A stretch of DNA of 5,810 bases from Eubacteriales bacterium (lineage in GTDB: Bacteria; Bacillota; Clostridia; Christensenellales; UMGS416), in contig JAQVWW010000103.1 in assembly GCA_028709505.1 (NCBI GenBank), forward strand, positions 1 through 5,810, written 5' to 3'. This document shows, in pieces, positions 1 through 5,810 of this stretch (the stretch's first letter is position 1; each line of letters begins with the position of its first letter). Under the pieces are notes generated by a model. It did no database searches. It was not told the origin of the DNA and worked only from the letters and a program-made list of their open reading frames with translations. The translations under genes were made by a program, and so were the position numbers.

Positions 1-235
1 GCATAGAGGCTTTCCGCAGCTTGCGATTGTGATCTGCGAGGCGGCTCTCCAAATGATGCCATGAGTTGAGAGAACTTGCATAACTATATCCGTAAATATA
101 GCCCGGCGTACCATTAAGGAGGTTCGCAATGCCCTGGTTTGCCGCCGCCACTTCGTTTATGACTGACTGGCATAAAGCGTCTCGCTCGTCTTTCTTCTGC
201 TTCTGATTTGCAAAAAACTTGTCGAGCAATCCCAT
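1..235 (-). CDS. Unrecognised protein, N-terminal 78 residues (cut by left edge)
   Basis: An open frame begins with ATG at 235-233 and stays open to the left edge; it is easy to miss because no stop is visible. The start is supported by an AGGAGG site at 249-244, eight nt upstream, and by an extended -10 promoter about 60 nt upstream. The protein begins MGLLDKFFANQKQKKDERDA, a short hydrophobic patch followed by a very charged, probably helical stretch. A Gly/Tyr-rich piece (GTPGYIYGYSYAS, about residues 47-59) follows, then a basic segment rich in His, Arg and Lys. I see no signal peptide or full membrane helix and recognise no family. It lies in the lower-GC left flank beyond the yifB break, so it is probably the first gene of the inserted element. 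Function unknown. The C-terminal part lies outside the window. Confidence 0.72.
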   Translation of the reverse strand, partial: MGLLDKFFANQKQKKDERDALCQSVINEVAAANQGIANLLNGTPGYIYGYSYASSLNSWHHLESRLADHNRKLRKASM

Positions 236-243
236 GCGGGTAA

Positions 244-249
244 CCTCCT
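244..249 (-). promoter_or_regulatory. Shine-Dalgarno site of the partial left-flank gene
   Basis: AGGAGG on the minus strand, eight nt before the ATG at 235. It fixes the start of a gene that otherwise has only 78 visible codons. The site overlaps the downstream arm of an imperfect inverted repeat (247-252), so it could be partly masked in the mRNA if the upstream arm is transcribed. Confidence 0.7.
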
Positions 250-292
250 ATCCGTATCTGATTTCGCCAAAAAGTATCGTTTCGCCGATAGG
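247..292 (-). repeat. Leader with short inverted and direct repeats (possible operator)
   Basis: Between the -10 box and the ribosome site lies CCTATC (292-287, minus strand) matched by GATAGG (252-247), a 6-bp inverted repeat. Inside it GGCGAAA occurs twice on the minus strand (286-280 and 268-262), 18 bp apart, each followed two to four bases later by GATA. Copies 18 bp apart, just downstream of the promoter, are where a repressor might bind, but the repeats are short and could be chance. No riboswitch or T-box signature is visible. Confidence 0.3.
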
Positions 293-295
293 TTC

Positions 296-304
296 ATTAT
301 AACA
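296..304 (-). promoter_or_regulatory. Extended -10 promoter for the left-flank gene
   Basis: The minus strand reads TGTTATAAT at 304-296: a perfect TATAAT hexamer with the upstream TG of an extended -10 element. No good -35 lies at 16-18 bp; a TTGCCA at 11 bp is too close. An extended -10 is known to compensate for a weak -35. Transcription would start near 288-290, giving a leader of about 55 nt before the ATG at 235. The promoter lies just beyond a terminator, so the gene should be transcribed independently of the yifB operon. Confidence 0.6.
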
Positions 305-426
305 GCACCTTATGGCAAAACGCGACCCCATTTTTTACTCGATATCCATTCTTCCCGACCCACGCAAGCAGAAAAACACACAAGCGATATGTATCGAAGT
401 CGAGAAAATTTGCCCGTAATACGAGC

Positions 427-452
427 AAAACCCCCGAAATAGGGGCTTTTTT
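427..452. terminator. Bidirectional hairpin terminator at the element edge
   Basis: On the plus strand AAAAC-CCCC, a GAAATA loop, GGGG-C, then TTTTTT: a four-pair G:C stem flanked, across a C/C mismatch, by A and T runs that can pair. On the plus strand it ends in six T; on the minus strand in four T (430-427). It can therefore stop minus-strand transcription leaving the broken yifB before the promoter at 296-304. The longer T run on the plus strand suggests it also blocks transcription coming from the left flank. The G:C stem is short, so strength is uncertain. Confidence 0.6.
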
Positions 453-491
453 CAGCGATATATGCGCCCTGCATCGCGTTCCACAAGGTAA

Positions 492-1400
492 TCAGACGCC
501 ACAATGGGCCAGGCTGATATCGCCGGGGCGCACCGGCTGCCCGCCACCGGCCAGAGACACGGTGGAGGCGGTGTGGTGCGGCGCGCGCACCTGCCGCCGG
601 CGCAGCAGGCCTTCGCCGGGCCTAAGCTCGCCGGTGACGCTGTAGAGCTTGCTGACCTGCAGCGCCTCCTGGTAGCTTAAATTCGGCAGGATGCCGGGGA
701 TGGTCTTGGCCAGCATGCTCTTGCCCGAGCCCGGCGGGCCTATCATCAGCAGGTTATGCCCGCCGGCGGCGGCCACCTCCAGCGCCCGCTTGGCGCCGGC
801 CTGGCCCTTTATCATGGCGATGTCGTCATGGCCATCCATCGCCGCATCTTCGCAGAATTCCCAGCTGTCCGGCGGGAAAAAGTTCGGCGGCTCGTCGCCG
901 TTTAACACAGTAAGGAGCTTACCCAGGCTTTCCACCGTCAGTACGCGTATCCCCGGGATACAGCTGGCTTCGCGGGCGTTTTCGGCGGGCACCGCGGCGG
1001 TGCGCAGGCCCAGCTCCGCCGCGCGAGACACCATGGGCAGCACGCCCTTTACGCCGCGCACCGTCCCGTCCAGCGACAGTTCGCCCAAAAAGATCGTGTC
1101 TTGGGGCACCGGCTTTAGCTGGCCGCTGGCGCGCAGCACGCCCAGCGCGATGGGCAGGTCGTACACCGGCCCTTCCTTGCGCACATCGGCCGGCGCCAGG
1201 TTCAGCGTCAACCGCGACACCGGGAAATCAAACCCGGTATTTCGGATGGCCGACCGCACCCGTTCCTTGGATTCTTTGACCGCCGTGCCCGGTAGGCCCA
1301 CGATATCCAGCACCGGCAGCCCCGGCGAAGAGTCCAGCTCCACCGATACCGGAAAGCCCTCCACGCCGTTTAGCCCCATGCTCATGATTTTGGCCAGCAT
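492..1400 (-). pseudogene. yifB: YifB/ComM AAA+ ATPase, 3' truncated (302 of about 505 residues)
   Basis: YifB/ComM is a hexameric AAA+ helicase-like protein related to Mg-chelatase; in transformable bacteria ComM promotes branch migration when incoming DNA is integrated. Residues 1-165 match the typical N-terminal domain (start MLAKIMSMGLNGVEG, DIVGLPGTAVKESKERVR at 32-49, NLAPADVRKEGPVYDLPIAL at 67-86). The ATPase domain follows, with Walker A GPPGSGKS at 221-228 and RAPHHTAS at 272-279. The frame ends after SLAHCGV at 302, directly before the expected Walker B LFLDE. Walker B, sensor 1, the arginine finger and the C-terminal Mg-chelatase domain are all missing, about 200 residues, so ATP hydrolysis should be lost. 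There is no internal frameshift; the gene is cut by unrelated, lower-GC DNA. ATG at 1400 matches the family start, 18 nt after the glycosyltransferase stop, so it is probably co-transcribed. dprA would be expected downstream. Family assignment is firm; cause of truncation is inferred. Confidence 0.92.
495..503. other. Breakpoint inside yifB (element or assembly junction)
   Basis: Left of this point the YifB reading frame loses all resemblance to the family and stops at 494-492. The last family-like residues are SLAH-C-GV, which in intact proteins continues LFLDE. The join lies near 495 if the GV codons are native, or near 503 if only AH is. Base composition changes at the same place, from strongly GC-rich to 47.5% (positions 1-480). 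The other side of the join is not in the window, so no target-site duplication or attachment core can be verified. Confidence 0.7.
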
Positions 1401-1404
1401 CGCT

Positions 1405-1411
1405 CTCCCCC
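1405..1411 (-). promoter_or_regulatory. Weak Shine-Dalgarno site of yifB
   Basis: GGGGGAG on the minus strand lies four nt before the ATG at 1400, in the 18-nt gap after the glycosyltransferase stop at 1421-1419. It is a poorer match than the site of the gene before it. The gap has no hairpin or promoter, which fits read-through from the glycosyltransferase. Confidence 0.45.
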
Positions 1412-1418
1412 GTTCTTG

Positions 1419-4400
1419 TCAGTACGTGAAATACCACGTGGGCAGCCACCGCAGCAGCTTGCCGTAGGCAGATGGTATGGGCAGACCCGACAGCACCGGA
1501 TAGAACAGCGCGAAAAGCGCCAGCACCACCATCAGGTAAATTTCTATGTGCTTCATGCGCCGGGGGCTATCCTTTTCGTACTGCCGTATCCACAGCACGA
1601 TGGCCATGATAAAGAACGGCACCGACGCAAAGTAATGGTAGATAAACATGCTGCGCGGCACCAGCACCCAGGGCAGGTACTGCGTCAGATACGCGGCCAG
1701 CAGGAAGATGTCGGGCATTGTCATGCGCCGCCGGCGCACGATGCCAACCACCATCCACACCATGGCGGCGGTGCCGGCCAGCCACACCGCCGGGTTGCCG
1801 AAGGACGCGATGGATCCCATCCACCCGGCGGGCAGGTAGCTGTTTTTATAGAACCAGATGGGCTTGATGAGAAGCGGCCACTGGTACCACGGCGATTTGA
1901 AAAAATGGTCGTCCACCAGCTGGCTGTGATAGCGGTACATGGACAACTGGTTGTCCCACATGGTCTTTATCAGGTTCTGGCTGTTGGTGGCCCGGGCGTA
2001 CGGGATGTACGACGCCACGTAGATGGCCGCCGGTATGACGATAAAAAACAGCGCGCACCACAAAAGCGTCAGCACCGTATTGCGCCAGAAGGACGTGCGG
2101 ATGGTTTCGGCCAGCTTTTTGTCGGCCACTTCGCCGCGGCAGGCCGCCTGATACTCGCGCGCCCGGCAAAAAAGCGAATAGAAGAAGATGACCGCCAGCC
2201 CCGCGCCGGCGTACAGGCAGATCCATTTGGACGCGGCGCCCAGCCCAAAGGCCACGCCGCACAGCGCCAGCGGCGCAAGCGTCCGGCCCAGCGGCTGCGT
2301 GTTGTAGTTGGTCTGGGCCACGTATCGGTACATAAAGGCGAACATGGCGATGATGAAGAACACGCCGTAGGTGTCGATGGTGGCGATGCGCGTCTGCGCA
2401 AAATGCATGAAGTCAAACGTAAACAGGAACGCCGCGATAAACGCGTAGCGCGTCTGCTTAAAGATGGACATGCCAAACCAGTACATCAGCGGTACCATCA
2501 GGATACCAAACAGCGTGCCCACGACGCGCCAGCCAAAGGGCGTCATATCAAACAGCGCGATGCCTACGGCGATGAGGAGCTTGCCCAGCGGCGGATGCGT
2601 CGTTTCGTAGGGCTTGATGTTGTTTAGGTGCTCCCAGGCGGTACGGGCATGGTAGATTTCGTCAAAATAGGTGCTGTTGAGCTGGCTGGGATTGTCAGGC
2701 AGCAGGTGCTGTTCATCTATAAGATACTGCCCTTCGCCGCCGGTGCCGCTTTGGGCGGCGATGCCCAGAGGTTGCACGGTGTTGCCGTCGGCGTCCTGAA
2801 AGGCCACCTCCAGCAGCCGCACCGTGGGCGCCGTAACGGTGATACGCACATAGCGACCGGTGCCGGTGACGTTCTGCACGTCCCATATCTGGAACACCGA
2901 ACTTTCACTGTATCGCAGCGACAGCATCGGCTGCCAGGTATCGCCGTCCGGCGAGATTTCCACTTCCATATCGCCTTTGGTCAGGCCGTAGTAGCTCCAC
3001 ATCTGCGAAAGAGCGGTTTCGCGGCCCAAGTCCACCGTCACATAGCTGCCGCTGGCATTGGCTTTCCACATGGTGGTGGGCACCTTCAGATCTCCCAGAT
3101 ACACCAGCGCCACCACGGCGTAGAGCAGCGTCAAGGCCCACACCAGCACGTGATCCCGCTTACTCCAGCGGGTTTTTTCATCGGGCAGGCGGATTGCCGG
3201 GCGGGATGTTGCGGGTTTTAGCACGATATCCTTATCACCCATACGCGGTATATAGGGTTTCCTTTCCATGACGATCAGGCCGATTAGGCAAGCCACGGCG
3301 CCCAGCGACAGCAACACCAGCCGCCCGCCGCCGTCCAGCGGGCTGGCCAGCGCAAAGGCATCGCCCCATTGCAGCAGCGGCGCCGTGATGTACTGCTCGG
3401 CCAGCACGATGGCCGTGTTCAAAAACTGCATCACCGTCAGCGCGCAGGCGGCGTACAGCGCGCGCTTATCCTGCTCCAGCAGGTAGTAGACGCTGAGCAG
3501 CGCCACCGTCGGGAACATGTAGCGCTCGTGCATCTGATGCCCCAGCGTAAAGATGGCGCACAGCAGCAGCGCCGCGTAAAAGAACAGCTTTTTGTGGTTT
3601 TTGTCCCGCAGCACGTAGCGGTACCTCACATAGAGGCATGAAGCCGCTATGGCCAGCATGCCCCATACTTTGTAAGAGAGAAAGAGTATCTTCTGGCTGT
3701 CGGCCCGCCAGTTTCCGCCCAGCAGCGCCGGCAGGTTGCAGGCGTTGACCGAGCCGTAGGCGTAAGAGCCCATCGTGTTAAAGTACAGGCTAAACAGCCA
3801 CATGGGCTGCCCCGACACCACCCAAAACGGCAGCGCCGGCAGTATAAAGGCCAGTGCGCCGGCGCCCAGCGTCTTCCCGGCCAGCACCAGCGCCTTCTTC
3901 GCGCCGCCGCTGCGCCGCATCTCCACCAGCAGCATAAACAGCAGGATGGGCGCGAACAGCAGCATCTGCGGCTTGAGCAGCAGGCCCAGCCCGTAGAGGG
4001 TCGCGGCGCGCACGCTCTTTCCCCGGTAGGCCTCGTACAGCGAAAGCACGATAAACAGCGTCAGGATAGAGTCAATTTGCCCCCAGGCCGCCGAATCCAG
4101 CAGCACCAACGGGTTACACAGATACAGCGCACCCAGCAGCAACCCCTCCCGCGGGCGCTGCTTGTCTCGCGCGATGCGAAAGATGACCCAGGCCGTCAAG
4201 AAGTCGGCGGCGATGGCCGGCAGCTTGACCACCAGCACTTGCAGCGCTTGGGGCAGGCCCAGGCGGTTGATCCACCCCAGCACGTAGAGTACGTACAGAT
4301 ACCCCGGCGGATAGTCCAGGAATTCGGCATCGCGGTACACGCCGAACAGGTTGGAAGTGACCGCCTGATCGGACCAGCCCAGCCAGCAGGCCACGTCGTT

Positions 4401-5204
4401 GGGATAGCCATACACGGCCAGCGCCAATATGACCCTTACCAGCAGCGCACCCAACAGCAGCAGCGCCATCTGCCAGCCGATGGTTTTCCTATCCAGCGGC
4501 TGCTGCCTGCCGCCAAAGCGACGCACCACCAGCACAAAAATGCAGGCGTACAGCGCCGCCAGCAAGAAGAACGTCGCCGTATGGTCGGCGGCCTTATCCT
4601 GCGTGGTCTGGGCTGCGCCGTTGCCCATCGTCTGCCAGGGCTGCGCCACAACATTGGCCGGCAGCGTATCCAGCTTCTCCAGCGCCACGTCGTCAAAATA
4701 AGCGCTGCCTTTGCACGTGGCGCCGTAGCCGCCCAGGCGCAGCTGTACCACGGCGCTTTTCTGCTGGGCGCCGGTCACGCCGATAAGCTCCACATACTGC
4801 CAGCCGGCGGTATCGTACAGCGCCGCCGTGTGTGCATAGGTATCGTCCAGCGCCAGCGTCGCGCCCCAGTCGCCGTCGGCCCCCACCGCCATGATGTAGC
4901 CCGACAGCCGGTAGTAGCTCTCAGGCTCCACGTTGACCTGCTGGCACCAGCGCGCGTCGTTGTTCTCGCGGTTGGTGATGTAGGCCACGGTCCCGCCGCG
5001 CTGTTCGTCGTAGGCCCAGCCGGCCTGGGTAAATCCCTCTTCGGTCTCCCAGGCATCGTAATACCAGCTTTCCAGCGGCACGTCGCTGCTGCCCTGCTCA
5101 AAGTCGCCGTTGTGCAGCAGCGCGCCGTCTTCGGCCAGCGCCGCAGGGGCGATGAACATCACAACCCCAACAAGCAGCGCGGCCAGCGCGCGTTTACAGC
5201 GCAT
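1419..5204 (-). CDS. Fused dual GT-C membrane glycosyltransferase (Gpi18-like + PMT-like)
   Basis: A 1,261-residue membrane protein likely to move sugars from a polyprenyl-phosphate donor to an acceptor outside the membrane. Order of parts: signal peptide 1-24 (ALA then ED); carbohydrate-binding-like beta domain about 27-178 (NGDFEQG at 32-38, [11 protein letters not shown] at 166-176), resembling CBM4/9; first membrane helix 210-227; Gpi18-like GT-C region about 243-646, with YPND (Asp270) in the first outer loop, DYPPGYLY at 297-304, WGQIDS at 374-379, KPQ at 411-413 and HQMHERY at 556-562. A second unit starts with a helix at about 685-704, then a discoidin (F5/8 type C)-like domain at about 709-803. 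A PMT/GT39-like region follows, with FDEIYHA at 847-853 (Asp-Glu pair), THPPLGK at 869-875, [17 protein letters not shown] at 930-946 and helices to the end. Start: ATG at 5204 has an AAGGAGG site; a TTG at 5225 would add seven residues that spoil the signal peptide. Substrate unknown. Single-domain relatives are usually half this size, so this is a fusion of two enzymes. Confidence 0.9.
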   Translation of the reverse strand: MRCKRALAALLVGVVMFIAPAALAEDGALLHNGDFEQGSSDVPLESWYYDAWETEEGFTQAGWAYDEQRGGTVAYITNRENNDARWCQQVNVEPESYYRLSGYIMAVGADGDWGATLALDDTYAHTAALYDTAGWQYVELIGVTGAQQKSAVVQLRLGGYGATCKGSAYFDDVALEKLDTLPANVVAQPWQTMGNGAAQTTQDKAADHTATFFLLAALYACIFVLVVRRFGGRQQPLDRKTIGWQMALLLLGALLVRVILALAVYGYPNDVACWLGWSDQAVTSNLFGVYRDAEFLDYPPGYLYVLYVLGWINRLGLPQALQVLVVKLPAIAADFLTAWVIFRIARDKQRPREGLLLGALYLCNPLVLLDSAAWGQIDSILTLFIVLSLYEAYRGKSVRAATLYGLGLLLKPQMLLFAPILLFMLLVEMRRSGGAKKALVLAGKTLGAGALAFILPALPFWVVSGQPMWLFSLYFNTMGSYAYGSVNACNLPALLGGNWRADSQKILFLSYKVWGMLAIAASCLYVRYRYVLRDKNHKKLFFYAALLLCAIFTLGHQMHERYMFPTVALLSVYYLLEQDKRALYAACALTVMQFLNTAIVLAEQYITAPLLQWGDAFALASPLDGGGRLVLLSLGAVACLIGLIVMERKPYIPRMGDKDIVLKPATSRPAIRLPDEKTRWSKRDHVLVWALTLLYAVVALVYLGDLKVPTTMWKANASGSYVTVDLGRETALSQMWSYYGLTKGDMEVEISPDGDTWQPMLSLRYSESSVFQIWDVQNVTGTGRYVRITVTAPTVRLLEVAFQDADGNTVQPLGIAAQSGTGGEGQYLIDEQHLLPDNPSQLNSTYFDEIYHARTAWEHLNNIKPYETTHPPLGKLLIAVGIALFDMTPFGWRVVGTLFGILMVPLMYWFGMSIFKQTRYAFIAAFLFTFDFMHFAQTRIATIDTYGVFFIIAMFAFMYRYVAQTNYNTQPLGRTLAPLALCGVAFGLGAASKWICLYAGAGLAVIFFYSLFCRAREYQAACRGEVADKKLAETIRTSFWRNTVLTLLWCALFFIVIPAAIYVASYIPYARATNSQNLIKTMWDNQLSMYRYHSQLVDDHFFKSPWYQWPLLIKPIWFYKNSYLPAGWMGSIASFGNPAVWLAGTAAMVWMVVGIVRRRRMTMPDIFLLAAYLTQYLPWVLVPRSMFIYHYFASVPFFIMAIVLWIRQYEKDSPRRMKHIEIYLMVVLALFALFYPVLSGLPIPSAYGKLLRWLPTWYFTY

Positions 5205-5810
5205 ATTGACCTCCTTGGGGCGCAAACGCGTTCTTTAAGTGCAGCAGTTCGTGCCCGTTTTCATCGTAAATAATTTCCAACACGTCAAAACGCAGCTGGC
5301 CGGCGCGGTGCTGTGCCGGTGCGTCGGCATTGTGCAGCGCCGAAAAGTATTCCAGCGCCGCCTTGGCGATTTTCTCCTGCTTTGCGGCGTTCACCGCTTC
5401 GCGCGGGTGCGCCGTGGCGCCGCGCTTGCGGGCCTTAACCTCACAAAACACCAGTACGTCGCCGTAACCGGCGATAATATCCACCTCGCCCTGGCGGGTT
5501 TTAAAGTTGGTTTCCAATATCCGGTAGCCCAGCGCGTTTAAATATCGCTGCGCCCAGTCCTCGCCGGCCTTGCCGATGGCGGCGCTGTCGGGCTTCAGGT
5601 TTTTTAAAAAGGTGCGTCGGTGTATCGGGCAGGGTCCGTGCTCGGCCAGCGCCGCCAGATGCCGCGCCGTGCCGTAGCCCATGTGGGCGGCAAAGCCGTA
5701 GGCCGGATACTGGGCGTCGTAGGTTGCCATCAATCTGTCCCGCGTCACTTTGGCCAGTATCGACGCCGCCGCCACGTGATAGCTGGTGGCGTCGCCTTTT
5801 ACCAGCGGCT
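5194..5810 (-). CDS. rnhB: RNase HII-YraN fusion, C-terminal 204 residues (cut by right edge)
   Basis: RNase HII cuts the RNA strand of RNA/DNA hybrids, including single ribonucleotides in DNA. YraN (UPF0102) has a restriction-endonuclease-like fold and no settled role. The visible frame opens at 5808 with no start, so about 130 residues and the first catalytic acids lie outside; a GTG at 5775 is internal. Visible residues 1-70 are typical RNase HII C-terminus: [21 protein letters not shown] (4-24), with Asp24 at the family's last catalytic position, GYGT at 44-47, [11 protein letters not shown] at 57-67. Without a stop this runs into YraN at about residue 77 ([10 protein letters not shown]), then GEVDII with Asp110, EVK at 123-125 (PD-(D/E)XK-like core intact), RFDVLEI and a final LKNAF. 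Only about eight residues separate the domains. The two genes are commonly adjacent; here they are one frame. The join lies on a T5A6 run, so an indel creating or hiding a stop should be considered. The stop overlaps the next gene. Confidence 0.9.
   Translation of the reverse strand, partial: PLVKGDATSYHVAAASILAKVTRDRLMATYDAQYPAYGFAAHMGYGTARHLAALAEHGPCPIHRRTFLKNLKPDSAAIGKAGEDWAQRYLNALGYRILETNFKTRQGEVDIIAGYGDVLVFCEVKARKRGATAHPREAVNAAKQEKIAKAALEYFSALHNADAPAQHRAGQLRFDVLEIIYDENGHELLHLKNAFAPQGGQYAL
5210..5216 (-). promoter_or_regulatory. Shine-Dalgarno inside the end of yraN that sets the glycosyltransferase start
   Basis: AAGGAGG on the minus strand, five nt before ATG 5204-5202. It lies inside the last codons of the upstream fusion gene, where the same bases encode part of Pro-Gln-Gly-Gly. 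With the 11-nt overlap of stop and start (5194-5204), this implies translational coupling. It decides for the ATG at 5204 over the in-frame TTG at 5225. Confidence 0.85.
5599..5605 (-). other. In-frame A_AAA_AAC slippery heptamer at the RNase HII/YraN join
   Basis: The codons TTA-AAA-AAC on the minus strand place the heptamer A AAA AAC in the exact phase of known -1 ribosomal frameshift sites, within a T5A6 run (5610-5600). It falls just after the end of the RNase HII domain. A -1 shift would add 32 residues rich in Arg and Gly before a TAA; a +1 shift meets TGA at once (5597-5595). Either would yield RNase HII without YraN. I did not find a clear stimulatory hairpin by eye, although the DNA downstream is GC-rich. 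Confidence 0.35.

Noticed and set aside
306..326. TTGCCA as the -35 element of the left-flank promoter
   Set aside because: It lies 11 bp from TATAAT, too close for a normal sigma-70 type spacer; the extended -10 explains the promoter better.
310..504. 64-codon minus-strand frame across the yifB break
   Set aside because: It starts inside the yifB fragment in another frame and runs through the terminator and over the -10 region. It has no ribosome site, and its sequence resembles no protein.
691..1467. 258-codon open frame on the plus strand
   Set aside because: Antisense to yifB, Ser/Pro/Arg-rich, no family resemblance; the opposite strand is a clear YifB.
1416..2627. 403-codon open frame on the plus strand
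   Set aside because: It lies wholly antisense to the glycosyltransferase. Its product is rich in His, Arg, Gln and Gly with no domain, as expected from reading a GC-rich gene backwards.
4077..5273. 398-codon open frame on the plus strand
   Set aside because: It is antisense to the glycosyltransferase and the end of yraN, with low-complexity Gln/Arg/His composition and no recognisable motif or good ribosome site.
5194..5775. GTG at 5775 as the start of a separate protein
   Set aside because: The frame continues upstream to the right edge as conserved RNase HII sequence (KGDATSYH), so this GTG is an internal valine.
1..5810. CRISPR array, tRNA or rRNA gene
   Set aside because: I saw no regularly spaced repeats, no cloverleaf with a TTCGA-type T-loop and CCA end, and no rRNA-like conserved segments on either strand.

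Overview
The window reads almost entirely on the minus strand (transcription right to left) and has two unlike parts. From about position 495 to the right edge the DNA is GC-rich. It carries three tightly packed genes: an RNase HII-YraN fusion (cut by the right edge), a very large membrane glycosyltransferase, and the first 60% of the Mg-chelatase-like AAA+ gene yifB/comM. Gene content, strong AGGAGG-type ribosome sites and the rnhB-yraN-yifB order suggest an uncultured or little-studied high-GC member of the Bacillota (Clostridia-like). That taxonomic call is inference from family resemblance, not a search.

Operon (5810 to 495). The RNase HII domain runs straight into the YraN nuclease-fold domain with no stop between them. 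An A_AAA_AAC heptamer sits exactly at the join. The stop of this fusion overlaps the glycosyltransferase start by 11 nt, and the last yraN codons encode that gene's Shine-Dalgarno. The glycosyltransferase (1,261 residues from the preferred start) reads as signal peptide, carbohydrate-binding-like domain, Gpi18-like GT-C membrane domain, discoidin-like domain, and PMT/GT39-like GT-C membrane domain. Eighteen nt later yifB begins. In related genomes rnhB, yraN, yifB and dprA commonly sit together, so the glycosyltransferase is the extra piece here.

Break and left flank (1 to about 495). yifB runs in frame through Walker A and then hits a stop exactly where the Walker B segment should begin. From there leftward the composition drops to 228 G+C in positions 1-480 (47.5%, counted by hand). 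The left flank holds a bidirectional hairpin terminator, a promoter with a perfect extended -10, a short leader with direct and inverted repeats, and the first 78 codons of an unrecognised gene. The simplest reading is the edge of a mobile or integrated element inserted into yifB and extending beyond the left edge. A chimeric assembly join would look the same from one side.

How they work together: RNase HII and YraN point to DNA/RNA housekeeping, YifB/ComM to competence-linked DNA branch migration, and the glycosyltransferase to cell-surface glycosylation from lipid-linked sugars. I see no functional link between the glycosyltransferase and its neighbours beyond co-transcription.
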